A stretch of 64,000 bases of DNA from Nilaparvata lugens (Eukaryota; Arthropoda; Insecta; Hemiptera; Delphacidae). Both the position numbers and the translations under genes were made by a program. The stretch is taken from contig NC_052515.1 in assembly GCF_014356525.2 (NCBI RefSeq), forward strand, positions 20,828,225 to 20,892,224. The letters are read 5' to 3'. The first letter of the stretch is position 1. Each line of letters begins with the position of its first letter. The notes beneath the pieces are model-generated. The model worked only from the letters and a program-made list of their open reading frames with translations. It searched no databases and had not been told where the DNA came from. Below are positions 1 through 11,179 of the stretch, piece by piece.

Positions 1-282
1 TGAATGAAGGAAATAATTTTTGTCAACTCAATTTTTATCTTGAGAAAACCACTACTCGACTTTAATACATCATCTGCAAAAAGTAATATGTAAATTGTAG
101 AAAGTAGAAGTAATATTTAATACATCGTCATATCTCAAAAAGTAATGATCGGAAAAAAATATTTTCCTGAGAAAACTTTTTCATTTTACTAGCTTGATGA
201 TATACGAATCGAAAAACTTTGAAAAATATCACGATCAGCTTTACAGTATCAGCCTGAAGAATTTTTAAGTGACAAATAACCT
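1..282. other. AT-rich sequence with no recognised feature
   Basis: I see no open frame, splice-bordered exon or repeat end here. The stretch ends where the first MITE begins. Confidence 0.5.
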
Positions 283-502
283 ATAGTGAGGTCCACGTTA
301 TAATGACAGTATTTGATCAACTTTGGTTTTGCTATCCTTGTCTATCATTCGACAAATCCGGTGGTACTATCCTTTTCTAGGTCCACAACGATGCCAATTA
401 TGTTTTTGACAGTGTAGAAATATAATTAATTAATGCTGAGAATCGGCATCGCTATTCTTCTATCTTTATCCACTGCCATTATAACGTGGACCTCACTATA
501 GC
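283..502. mobile_element. MITE family A, complete copy
   Basis: The two ends are near-perfect inverted repeats of about 29 bp. The left end reads CTATAGTGAGGTCCACGTTA and the right end is its reverse complement with about one mismatch. TA lies just outside each end if the terminus is taken as TAGTGAGG, which suggests TA target duplication as in Tc1/mariner-type elements. It is about 220 bp long with no coding capacity. Related copies lie at 44486-44871 (complete) and 19372-19590 (left end only), with an eroded relative at 14513-14940. Confidence 0.8.
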
Positions 503-524
503 TACACTTGGACTGTTGTATAAA

Positions 525-745
525 TTAGAATCGGAACCGTTTTGGGCTTATTATAAGCCTGTGGTACTTTTCTGTAAGTTGTATAATTCTGAATGATTGA
601 ATAAATAAATATCTGCAATTGTAGTCGTGCCTAAACCATTCCTGCAATTGACATTGCTGTTTCGCTAATCCTTCATAGTAGTACAGTTTTTGAATTAAGC
701 TTTTTTGATTCAATACTTCATCATGGAGTTCTATTCCTCTGAAAT
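525..745 (-). CDS. Possible terminal exon of an unrecognised minus-strand gene
   Basis: Read on the minus strand, a TTTCAG acceptor at about 745 opens a frame of about 70 codons ending in TAA at 525-527. The readable peptide contains LIQKLYYYEGLAKQQ and ends in SPKRFRF. It is hydrophilic and mixed in composition, unlike the low-complexity frames common in this window. No family is recognised, no donor or second exon is visible, and a MITE begins 23 bp beyond the stop. A chance open frame in AT-rich DNA is quite possible. Confidence 0.2.
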
Positions 746-1182
746 CTACAAATTAATAATTATTAATGAATAGAAATTGTAGAACTCTTCCTAATTACCA
801 ATTATTATTAGCCTATTATTACTGAATACCCAAAGGGATTCCAGGGGATTAAATCTACAAAGGTAATGAATAAAATATCTGTTGAAGTAGAAAAAATTGT
901 TACAAAGTATAATATTTAAATAAAAATACTTTTTACTTAACTTCACTTCATTTATGTATTAATTAATTAGTTTTTATTAATTTCATAACTTTTCACTTAC
1001 CGTACTTTTAAAAATAAATAAAATACTTGATTTTTGGTTGAGGAATATTATGGAATGCATTTCACTCCTTAGGAGGAGCTTCATCAGTCATGGAAATCCA
1101 AATGTGATTTATTTTTGAAAAGCAAACTATATAGTATAGGTAGTTTCTTAAAATGTATGAATTCAGGGTTACATTCCCATTT
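746..1182. other. AT-rich sequence with no recognised feature
   Basis: No convincing frame, repeat terminus or splice-bordered exon was seen between the exon candidate and the palindrome at 1183. Confidence 0.4.
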
Positions 1183-1311
1183 ATAAAATAGAATTATAGT
1201 AATTTTTTGAAATTAGGTAATAAAAATAATATTTTATTAATAATATTAAAAATTGTATTTTAATATGTTATTCTATTAATTTCAAAAAAGGGTACTATAA
1301 TTCTATTTTAT
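1183..1311. repeat. Palindromic repeat with AAAAAAGGGTAC in one arm
   Basis: The left arm (1183-1215) and right arm (1277-1311) are inverted copies around a short AT-rich spacer. The right arm holds AAAAAAGGGTACTATAATTC; the left arm has the mirror image with CCC reduced to A. Its right edge abuts the Helitron 3' terminus at 1313. It resembles the palindromes at 31725, 47111 and 53336. Confidence 0.6.
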
Positions 1312-1312
1312 A

Positions 1313-1965
1313 CTAGCTGGCCCGGCGAATCGTACCGCCAAATAGTTTAATGCATCTCATGACAAACTTTAGTTGGATGCACACCTGAGGAGGCGCGATG
1401 CGGCATTTTATTTATACAGATAATTTTCCAACTGCAAAATAAATAATTTACTAAAATCAATTAATTCTGGACACCGAAGACAGCACTGATAATATTTACA
1501 TATTATATTTACAGCAAATTTTGTAATACATTTTGTTAATTCGAAAGAAAGCAATGTCTTTAGAGCATGTAAGTCTTTAACCTGAGGCCGCACTGCTGGA
1601 TGGTTACACACAGAACAGTCAGTTTGTTTTTAGTCGGGGCGTTTATAATAGAATACATGGGCGGTTATGAAGCACCACACACTCTTGTCCACTATCTACC
1701 GACAGCTTTTGTATGACACAATGATTATAACAGCTGAGTTTTATTTCTGTGTATGGCCAGCTTAAATTTTTTTCTTATAAGGATTACTCATGTAAACTTT
1801 GAAGGACCGTAGGAAAAGAGTCATGAAGTCGGATTATAAATTTTATAGGCCATAAACCTGGTCCTGAACATAACGAACACAGCTAAAAAAATCATTAAAT
1901 CCTGTGCACACAAGAAAAAGTTATTGAATGTCAAAATTTGAGGCTAGATTCATATTTATATAGTT
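1313..1965 (-). mobile_element. Helitron-like element, 3' terminus on the minus strand
   Basis: On the minus strand the element ends in GGCCAGCTAG followed by host T, the CTAG|T ending of classical Helitrons, preceded by a GC-rich stretch that includes TTCGCCGGGCC. Further in (about 1830-1960) is a diverged AT-rich body that looks like the interior of such elements. No Rep/helicase coding is present, so it would be non-autonomous. The 3' end is clear; the 5' limit near 1965 is an estimate. Confidence 0.55.
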
Positions 1966-2104
1966 TTATAGTATAGTTTTAATTTTCATGAGTGTGTTCG
2001 AGTGTAAACTGGGGAGTTTTGGTGGGAGTACAAATCTTGCTGGGCTATTCTTAGTAGTTTCAAGCTATTATATTTTTGCACAGAAATTAATATTGAATTT
2101 GTAG

Positions 2105-2376
2105 GCGCTGCAATTGGAAGGCCACGCCATCCACCTGAAGAAGCAGACAGAGTTTATAGTGCACTTGGAGCGGCTGACCACCCACTGGCTGCTGCACAGT
2201 CGATTCTTCCCCTCGATTATTCGAGAAATGCTCAACACAAAGCACCACGTTCCCATCAAGCTGTTTGTCAAGGACATAGGCTTTGATCACGGAGAGCTGC
2301 CTGACAGAATCATGGATGAAATTGTTCCCATCGCTCGAGCTAAACGACTCAACAAAGCTGCTGATAAACCTACCAG
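2105..2376 (+). CDS. Internal coding exon of an unrecognised gene
   Basis: The exon is bordered by a TTTGTAG acceptor (AG at 2103-2104) and a CAG|GTAATC donor at 2377. It is 272 nt, enters in phase 0 and leaves two bases of the next codon. The 90 codons have no stop and a higher GC content than the flanks. The peptide contains ALQLEGHAIHLKKQTEFIVH, then SRFFPSIIREML, then FDHGELPDRIMDEIVP. It is amphipathic with evenly spaced leucines and isoleucines, as in a helical repeat or scaffold protein, with no signal peptide or membrane segment. I do not recognise the family. The gene's other exons must lie upstream of the window or in the repeat-filled DNA to the right. The terminal exon at 13582 has the same orientation and could belong to it, but nothing here proves that. 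Confidence 0.7.
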
Positions 2377-2782
2377 GTAATCAATTTTATCTTGGTTATT
2401 CAATAAACTGTTCATTAAAATATTAATGAAATATTTTTTATTTTTTCTAGTATCCTTTTATTTTCTTCGATGGCAAGATCGGTTTCGGGTGTTCATCCAT
2501 TTTATCAAGTGTCAAAAAAAATCTTAATAAAAAATCTGGTGTGGTGCACTCACACAACTTTCCTTGCCGTTATGAAAATTGATCAACTGACGCTAGTGTT
2601 CCCGCGCATTTCAAGTCTACTTTTCTAAGATCTGAGCCAGCTAGTGACAGGACAATAGCGCTGCAGATACACGAAGTCTGCTATCTGTTCATAGTGAATG
2701 ATTTTAGAATCAACAGTTGCTAACAGTTTGCAATTGAATAATCTTATTTTCTCTAATTTCGAGCTTATTTTCAATTTTAGGT

Positions 2783-3210
2783 GAAGATGCTACTGAACAT
2801 TAATTGTAGTGATTTTTATGCTCAATCTTTTCCACTTGAAATTTTCTGTACAAATTGTATCTGAAGCCTGATAATTGGGAATCTCAAATCAACTTTGCAT
2901 AGATGATGCATTGCTCCTGAAATTTTTACAGATATAAGACTTGTGGCAGTTGATAGAGCTTATCAATGACGTTTTCAGGTATGAATTTGATTTTTTGAAG
3001 ATGCTACTGAACATTAATTGTAGTGATTTTTATGCTCAATCTTTTCCACTTGAAATTTTCTGTACAAATTGTATCTGAAGCCTGATAATTGGGAATCTCA
3101 AATCAAACTTTGCATAGATGATGCAGTGCTCCTGAAATTTTTACAGATATGAGACTTGTGGCAGATGATAGAGCTTATCAATGACTTTTATAGGTATGAA
3201 TTTGATCAAA
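2783..3210. repeat. 214-bp tandem duplication inside H1 copy 1
   Basis: The segment starting GAAGATGCTACTGAAC at 2783 is repeated from 2997 with only a few differences. The other H1 copies carry this segment once, so the duplication is specific to this copy. Confidence 0.8.
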
Positions 3211-3404
3211 ATCGTTGGAGCCGCTTTTGAGAAAATCGCGAAAAACCCTGTTTTTGACAACATTTTCGCCATTTTAGCCGCCATATTGAATTGCATTTGA
3301 TCGAAACTGTTCGTGTCGGAACCTTATAGTGCAAGGACCTTAAGTTCCAAATTTTAAGTCATTCCGTTAATTGGGAGATGAGATATCGTGTCATGACACA
3401 GACG

Positions 3405-3537
<133 letters not shown>

Positions 3538-3939
3538 TTTCAGTCCTTTTTTGGACTCAGGGGACCTTGAAACGTATAGAAATTTAGAGATTGGGGTACC
3601 TTAATTTTTTTCAGAAAGCAATACTTTCCTTATCCTTACCTATGTTAGTAGGGCAAGGAAAAAATGTATCAAGTAACCCTGTAAGAAACAGTGATCAATA
3701 ACTTTTGTTTTTGAATGATCAATGATTTATTGGTTTTTCAAAAAAATCTTAAGCTTTAATCTTATATCCTCATTTTCATTTTGAGTTGTCATACATGCAT
3801 AGGCTGTGCATTATACTTTATTTTTCACGCCCATAATGAGCAGGTAGCATTATTTTCCTTTTTGTGTCTAATCTCAAATTGATAGGTGCAATGTAGCTTG
3901 TAGCACTCTTATGTACCGGTACTGATATAGATAAATAAG

Positions 3940-4400
3940 TTGCCGTGCTACCAATTTCTCCTAAATAGGTTGGATAGCATTTTTCAACTATTAACCTAAG
4001 GAAAGTTATCGGCTCCAAAGTGGTAGATTCTTGATAAACTATGAATGGATCTATCGCCTATGAATGAGAAATCCAATTTTCAGAGCAAACCAACTTATAA
4101 TCTTCAGAAGAATTTTGGCAATATACAACACAAATCTAAAAAAAAATAATACCTTACACACTTAAACATCCTAGCATCATTACAAGCTAAAATACTTATC
4201 CAGTTTATATAGTTGAAAACAATGGCTATAGGCTTGTAAACACACGAAACAATTATAGACAAAATTAGAACACTATAGACTGTTCAAAACTCAATTTAAA
4301 ACATTAAAATTTTCAATTTAACAGAAAAATATTCAGAGAGCACAAAACACTTTTCAGTAGCCAGCCACTATTTTTTAGAGAAGAAGGAGCACAAAGTACA
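3940..4400 (-). repeat. Left copy of flanking direct repeat (candidate 3' LTR)
   Basis: It matches 9123-9590 with a few small indels and substitutions. Shared landmarks are GTGCTACCAATTTCTCC at one end and GAGCACAAAGTACAG at the other. Weaker similarity continues towards about 4460. Confidence 0.8.
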
Positions 4401-5284
4401 GAGCAAAGCCTTGTATTTCGAAACTGTTATTTTAAATTTATATATCCTCTATATTATCTGTTAATTCTGTTAACTCTGTTTCGGTGATACCATGGAATAT
4501 GCAACACAATTATTTACGATAAATTCTCAGTCAAAAAGTTGTCCGTATATCGATTACTCTGATATTTACTATCAAGTTTTATAGATCTCGAATTGAAGAT
4601 TCGATTTTAATCGAGAAAAAATGTAATATTACAAATACCCCCCTCTTGACATAAAAAATTTTACTGTTTGAGAATTTAAAGAAAAAAAATTACATTGAAA
4701 CAAATGGAAATTGTTGAAATTAAATTTGAGAACAGTAACAATTTTTTCTATAAAAACATTAAATGTCAACTATAATTGAAAATTATTATAAAAATTCATC
4801 AATAGCATTTGTTATATGTTTCCAAACAATATTTCAAAGTATAGAATATCAGAATTACTTTTGATTTAGCTTTATAATTTAAAGGAAAATATCTCAACGG
4901 AAAGTTATATATAAAGAAGTTATATATAAAGTTATATATAAAGATGGTTTTTGAAATTGCACATAAATTTGATAGATAGAAAAATTCAATTTTTATTGCA
5001 TAAAAAAATGTAGTATGTTGAATAAAAAAAATTATTATTATTATTTTTTTTTAAATGAATTGATGAATTGTTACATTTAATTTTCACATAAAATTTCAAT
5101 AAATCAAAAATGTTCATTTCTTTCACTATTGACACGGTCAATTTCACGGTTGATTTTATCGATGCAAATTTTGGAAAACAGTCCGTTAAGGCACTCAGTA
5201 TGAATTTCAGTTAAGTGTGACTCCAGTGTGATCTGAATACTCATAGTGTTGGGCTGATCTGGATGCACGTAGTGTTGGGCTGAT

Positions 5285-5448
5285 ACTTGTAGTCGACTGA
5301 TGCATACCAAACTCGATACAGGTGACATCTCAGTTAGCATTTCCTCATGCTTGTAGTAGATGGCTGCATACCAAACTCGATACAGGTGACATCTCAGTTA
5401 GCATTGCCTCATGCTTGTAGTAGACGGCTGCATACCAAACTCGATACA
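5285..5448. repeat. 64-bp tandem repeat, about 2.5 copies
   Basis: The landmark GCATACCAAACTCGATACAG recurs at 5302, 5366 and 5430, giving a 64-bp period. It lies inside the LTR-type element. A diverged, shorter relative of the unit (GTGTTGGGCTGATCTGGATG) precedes it. Confidence 0.85.
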
Positions 5449-5759
5449 GAGTCACGTAAATTTTGTATCATATAATTATACAATGTACATTTCAGGCTTG
5501 AAATGTAATTCGTTTTTTGGAAAAGAGATAGTCGCTGCATACAGGATTAACTTAGGTGAGGATTAATTTAGGTAAGGTTTGGTTTTTTGATATTTTCAGC
5601 TTTCAAGGTTTAGAGTTCTGCATACAGGAATAATTTAGGAGAGGATTTTTTGAATCAATTCTTTCATGATACTGTGACTGTTATTCTGAATTCAAAGTTA
5701 TGAACGTGAACATGGATGGCAATTACCTCCAGGTAATGTGGTAGTGTTGAAGTTTGAGT

Positions 5760-6340
5760 TAGGTACATGGTCAGCAATAGGCGTTGGCATTGTCATTGGC
5801 ATATGCATTGGTGTTGGCATTGTTGTAGGCATTGGCATCAACATTGGCGCAGGCATTGGCATCAGCATTGTCGTAGGCATTGGCTTAGACATTGGTGCAG
5901 ACATTGGTGTAGATATCGGCGTAGTTATTGGCGATGGCATTGGTGTAGGCATTGGCATCAACATTGGTGCAGGCATTGGCGTAGACATCGTTGTAGTTAT
6001 TGGCGTTGACATTGGCGTAAACATTGGCATCGACATAGGCATCGGCGTAGACATCGGTGTAGTTATTGGCGTTGACATTGGCATAAGCATCAGCGTAGAT
6101 ATTGGCGTTGGTATTTGTGTAGATATTGGCGTTGGCATTGGCGTAGACATTGGCATCGACATAGGCATCGGCGTAGACATCGGTGTAGTTATTGGCGTTG
6201 ACATTGGCATAAGCATCAGCGTAGATATTGTTGTTGGTATTTGCGTAGACATTGGCAGCAACATAGGCATCGGTGTAGACATCAGAGCAGATATTGGTGT
6301 TGATATTGGCATAGTTATTGGTGTAGATATTCAATTAATG
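5760..6340. repeat. Hexamer-based minisatellite, about 580 bp
   Basis: The stretch is built from degenerate hexamers such as GGCATT, GGCGTA and GACATT, with longer-range units such as GGCGTAGACATCGGTGTAG recurring at 6046 and 6170. The hexamer lacks stops in several frames, giving long frames of Gly/Ile/Val/Asp on the plus strand and Met/Pro/Thr/Ser or Asn/Ala/Tyr on the minus strand. Frames on both strands are open, which points to repeat structure rather than a protein. Confidence 0.85.
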
Positions 6341-6406
6341 AGTCACACTAGTTCGAAAATCACCCAAATGTTCTTAACACTCTTCATGGCATTCACTTGT
6401 TGCTGA

Positions 6407-8176
6407 TTTCGAGATTCACGTGATAATTATTTCAATGTTAATGTCCATGCTGTACCTGTTATCTTAAAATGCTTATAAACTAAAAAGAAAATTTTTATTA
6501 GGCTACCAATACAATCTAATACACATGAAAATTATTTCTAAGTATATAATCAATATAAAAATGAAATTTGTTAACATCTTATTATACAGTCAGCAATACC
6601 TAAATTGTGAAATTTGGAGACATCAATTACAAAATTTCAATAAAAAAAATAATTTCATTTCCATTTATTCACTGTTCAAATATTTTATAAAAAGCAAATT
6701 ATTCATATTATTAATCATCGTTTGTTGGATACTATAGTTTATTTCGACTTTTCAATGTTCTAACACAAACTACATTTCATGACAAAACTTTACTATCAAT
6801 CATTAAACAAGAAATCATTCAAAACATCAATAATATTTTGCTTCAAAGGCAATCAATATTCATAAGTAATCATCTGCATCTATGGCAATCAGCATTATTA
6901 ATCATTATTTTGCATCTATGGCAATCAGCATCAGTAATCAACACAAAAAATATTATCTCATTACTGCCTCTCTAAGTCATAACCTCTGTTATATTCCTTC
7001 TTTAGGCAATGATGGGTTTCCATCTCAAAAAACAATCACATACCAGCAAAATTCTAATCAACAAACCCCACTAAAAATTCTACATACACTCCAGCATCCA
7101 TTTCAAACGATAATCAATCATATCAAAATTTATAGAATAAATAGTTTTTAAAATTTAGAAAAAGACATCAATTACAAAAACTTTAGAGAAATTTTAACCT
7201 TTAACTCATTTCATTTATAATATGACAAAACTTTTTTATTTAATGACACATTATTCAAGTTAACTTTAATTTATATTGAAAATCTCATAATATGGCGACA
7301 CAATTCATTAATACTTTAAAATTTTAAAGTTTTATTATTATAACAAAAGAATTTATACATAAGATTAAATTTCAGCATGTTCTAAATTGAACCATTTATT
7401 TTTTAAATAATTTCAGAATTTGAAGACTGTATAATAAGTACAAACATTTCAAGATTACAATACAAAGACAATCAAGATAATGGATAATGGGTAAATAAGT
7501 TCCCTAAAAAATACAAATAAGAAAAAAAGAAAAATTGAGTAAATAGATTTCCTAAATAATACAAGTAAGAGAAAGATTAATTAGAGCCTATCCTACATGT
7601 CAGTTCTAAACTTTCATAAGGAAGTATATTTAATAAAATATACTGAAAATGGGACATAATTTGCTCTGAAAACCTAATTACCTAATATAATACCTGACAA
7701 AAAAATAGACATAATTAAAATATGTAATACATGATGAAAAAATATACCGCAAGCAAACAATTATTTACACTACAATGGATAGATTTTAGAAAAGTTAAGT
7801 TTTATCAACAATTTAAAGATTAGGAAAATAAGCTACTATTTTAACTTCCAAAATTATTTCAGAAAAAAAATACAAATTTAAATGACTATGGACAAGATTG
7901 GTTAAGATATGAATCATAGAAGAAATTTACTGACATTACACAAAGACAGGAAAGAATCGAAATTTGAAAAGATTAAGGGCCAAGAAAAATAGGCTACAGG
8001 AAAGAAAAAAGACACAATTATGGACTCTTACCATACACTGCGTAGCGATTATGCTATTCTGGATCCCGGCATAACACAGGATTCCTAATCATAACATAGT
8101 GCTGGGGAATACCCTTTCATCATGTGATTCACAGTCATCATCTTGTAAGTAAGCAACTTGAAACAACCTTTGAATA
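6407..8176. other. AT-rich interior of the LTR-type element
   Basis: No reverse transcriptase, integrase or other domain can be read on either strand. Short near-repeats such as ATCTATGGCAATCAGCAT occur at about 6878 and 6914. This is where pol would be in a complete element. Confidence 0.45.
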
Positions 8177-8952
8177 CTAACACATCAATGTGAATTTGTG
8201 CTTTGTTTTCTTCAAGAACATGATTTTATTCATGGGTTCATTTGTTTCAACAAAGCCATTTTGTTTACAAAAGTCGGTCATGTTCACTAGATAATGCTTT
8301 GCATACACCTTTTCAATTTTCAGTTGAAAGTTGAATTCATCAACTTGATACAAAGCAAGATTCATTTTGTTTACATTGTTCCTAACCTCTACAGAAACCT
8401 GTCTCATGTAACATTCACTTTATTTACTGTTTTCCTAAGTTTCAATTTGGCAATACTACTTTCTTTACTGTTGACTTTCAATAAAGACAACTCCCTACCT
8501 AGTACATTACTCAATTCTACTATCTCACTAGGATTTACTTTTTCAATAACAGTAACTAGGCCTACATTATCTGAAATTTGAAATAATTGATCTTGTATCT
8601 TAACACTACTATCATCCTGCTTCAATTTGCTTTCATCTTCATGATTATCTTTCAATGTTTCATGTGTATCTTTTAATAGAAGGTTTATACTAACCTGCTC
8701 TTATCTAATGCTAGCAAATTCTTGCTTCATCTCATCAAACCTAGCACTTTGATCTTGTTTCAAGTTATCAATCTTAGCATTTTGATTTTTAAACATTTGG
8801 TCTAACTTAGCATTTTGCTTATCAAACAGTTGTGTTAAGGCAGCTATTAACTCATCATCGTTTTTAATATTTTTCATATTGTATGCCATTTTGCTAGTCT
8901 GCACAGATAATATATTCATTAGGACTTGATCTCTCTTGAACCGATTTCCCAC
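8177..8952 (-). pseudogene. Gag-like open frames, broken
   Basis: On the minus strand a frame from about 8952 runs through an in-frame TAA at 8701-8703 and on to a TGA at 8404-8406. The sequence then continues in a frame overlapping that stop (8407-8177). The first 80 residues are a strong coiled-coil candidate with heptad-like repeats (LFDKQNAKLDQMFKNQNAKI). The second part contains VEVRNNVNKMNLALYQ and a FCKQNGF stretch. An N-terminal coiled coil is common in gag proteins of insect LTR elements; no zinc knuckle is seen. The gag assignment rests on position and coiled coil only. Confidence 0.4.
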
Positions 8953-9122
8953 TCAGCAGCATCTCATTCATAACCTATCAAGACATCAGCCTACACATAA
9001 TTTCTATAACCAGGGATTTCATGGTGTACCATTTGGGACATATTTATTTTGTAATTCGGTCCCACCACAGGGGTAACATTTGGGACAATTTGGAGATTCA
9101 GTCCCACACCAGGGGTACCATT

Positions 9123-9590
9123 TGCAGTGCTACCAATTTCTCCTAAATAGGTTGGATAGCATTTTTCAACTATCAACCTAAGGAAAGTTATCGGCTCCAA
9201 AGTGGTAGATTCTTGATAAACTATGAATGGATCTATCGCCTATGAATGAGAAATCCATTTTCAGAGCAAACCACTTATAATCTTCAGAAGAATTTTGGCA
9301 ATATACAACACAAATCTAAAAAAAAATAATACCTTACACACTTAAACATCCTAGCATCATTACAAGCTAAAATACTTATCCAGTTTATATAGTTGAAAAC
9401 AATGGCTATAGACTTGTAAACACACGAAACAATTATAGACAAAATTAGAACACTATAACTGTTCAAAACTCAATTTAAAACATTAAAATTTTCAATTAAA
9501 CAGAAAAATATTCAGAGAGCACAAAACACTTTTCAGTAGCCAGCCACTATTTTTTTAAAGAAGAAGGAGCACAAAGTACAGTGCTGTCTC
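9123..9590 (-). repeat. Right copy of flanking direct repeat (candidate 5' LTR)
   Basis: It matches 3940-4400. Similarity fades beyond GAGCACAAAGTACAG at about 9580, and an AT-rich satellite starts about 60 bp further on, so the outer end may be lost. Just inside, on the minus strand, is TGGTACCCCTGGTGTGGGAC, a possible but unmatched tRNA primer site. Confidence 0.75.
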
Positions 9591-9644
9591 ATCTATTTTC
9601 TGAGTTTTAAATTTATTCATCTGCCATATTTCCTCTTCCCAAGT

Positions 9645-10385
9645 AGCAAAAAAATATTGTCTCATTATTGCCACAACATTCAGCAACATTGTTAAAGATA
9701 TTGTCATTATAATATTGTAGCAGTATTGTCATAATATTTTTGCAATATCAAATCATATATTATGTAAACATTGTTCAGCAATATTAAATAATATCTATAC
9801 AACATTGTCACAATATTGAATAATATCATGTAAATAATGTTTGGCAATATTGAGATAATATCATACAACATTATTACAATATTAATTAAAAATTACCTAA
9901 ATATTGCTAAGCATATTTAATATATCTATACAACATTGTCACAGTATTGAATGATATACCATGTAGATATTGTTAAACATTTTCAGATAATATCAATACA
10001 ACATTGGCACAATATTGGATAATATTTTTGCAATATCAATCATATTCATGTAACATTGTTCAGCAATATTAAATAATATATATACAACATTGTCGCAATA
10101 TTGAATAATATATCATGTAAATAATGATTGGCAATATTGAGATAATATCAATACAACATTATTACAATATTAAATTTAAAATTACCTAAATATTGCTAAG
10201 CAATATTTAATAATATCTATACAACATTGTGACAGTATTGAATGATATACCATGTAGATATTGTTCAACATTTTCAGATAATATCAATACAATATTGGAT
10301 AATTCACCAAGTAAATATTGTTTAGCGATATTTACATAATATCAATATAACTTTGTCACAATATTGAATGATAATGTAAATATCG
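9645..10385. repeat. AT-rich satellite with about 288-bp higher-order unit
   Basis: Subunits of roughly 55-60 bp built on ACAATATTG and AATAATATC alternate over about 740 bp. A higher-order repeat is visible: AATATTTTTGCAATATCAA recurs at 9733 and 10021, and TACCTAAATATTGCTAAGCA recurs with the same spacing. There is no coding potential. Confidence 0.8.
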
Positions 10386-10589
10386 CTCAAGTCTAATCAA
10401 AATTCCATTGAATTTTTCTACTTGAATCGAAATCAGCAAACCCTTCTTGTTCAAGGATGACATACTTGTTGGAGTCGAGCTCGAATATGGCTTGTTGGGT
10501 ATTTAGCTTTTATTGCAAGGGTCAAACAAGTCTAGACTTTGGTTTGAATTCTCCTTGTTGATCAAGGCTGACAAACTGACAAAGAGAGA

Positions 10590-10945
10590 TTGATTATATT
10601 AGAATGGATCTAGTTCTTTACTCAGGTATGTTACAATATACACTGGCTTATACACTTATTTACATTAAAATGACAGTATTGCTAATTATTCAACAAATTT
10701 GACAAGGTATGAAAAATAAATGGATGAGAATGAAGATTTAATGCAATTTAAATAACGATAATATAATATTGTGATGTAACTACATAAATCGGCCGTGTTT
10801 CAGCAAATAGTTGTCAGAGAGAGAAAGAGAGAGAGAGAGAGAGTGAAAGAGAGAGATTTGATTAGATTAGAGTTATTTATTTATGTATGTTACAATATTT
10901 ACTGGCTTATACATAAATTTACGGTAATGCTAATTATTGAACAAA
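10590..10945 (-). repeat. Two LINE 3'-tail fragments with GA repeat between
   Basis: On the minus strand, two segments (about 10590-10690 and 10857-10930) resemble the LINE tail at 40850-40910. Shared motifs are TAAGCCAGT and ATATTGTAACATAC, then a short ATCTAATC-type tail. A (GA)n tract (10818-10855) adjoins the second. Confidence 0.5.
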
Positions 10946-10986
10946 TTTTACAAAGTATAAAAAATTAATTAAAAAAAATAATTAAA

Positions 10987-11130
10987 AGAGACAGAAAGAG
11001 AGAGAGAGTGAGAGTGTGTGAGAGAGAGAGAGTGAGTGAGAGATTGAGTGAGTGAGTAAGCGGGAGAGAGAGCGAGTGAATAAGCATGAGGGGAGGAGAG
11101 AGAGAGAAGTGATAGAGAAAGCGAGAGAAG
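10987..11130. repeat. GA-rich low-complexity tract
   Basis: About 145 bp of imperfect (GA)n with GTGA and GCGA variants. Ser/Leu-rich open frames on the minus strand are artefacts of this composition. Confidence 0.85.
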
Positions 11131-11179
11131 ATGTTTTGTCCTGTATATATAAGTACTCATCCAACTGCCCACTATCCCT

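Larger units (their letters stand above)
3940..9597 (-). mobile_element. Probable non-autonomous LTR-type retroelement
   Basis: A direct repeat of about 460 bp flanks the unit (3940-4400 and 9123-9590). On the minus strand the right copy would be the 5' LTR, followed by a TGG-starting, primer-site-like stretch at about 9118, then the gag-like frames at 8952-8177. On the same strand a purine tract, AAGAGGGGGG at about 4637-4646, lies just before the left copy, where a polypurine tract is expected. No protease, reverse transcriptase or integrase is visible; the interior holds minisatellites and AT-rich DNA instead. I infer a non-autonomous LTR element. An alternative is an unrelated duplication. 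Confidence 0.5.

Noticed and set aside
5698..6406. Repetitive proteins of 149-222 codons
   Set aside because: Frames are open on both strands over the same hexamer minisatellite; no start context or domain.
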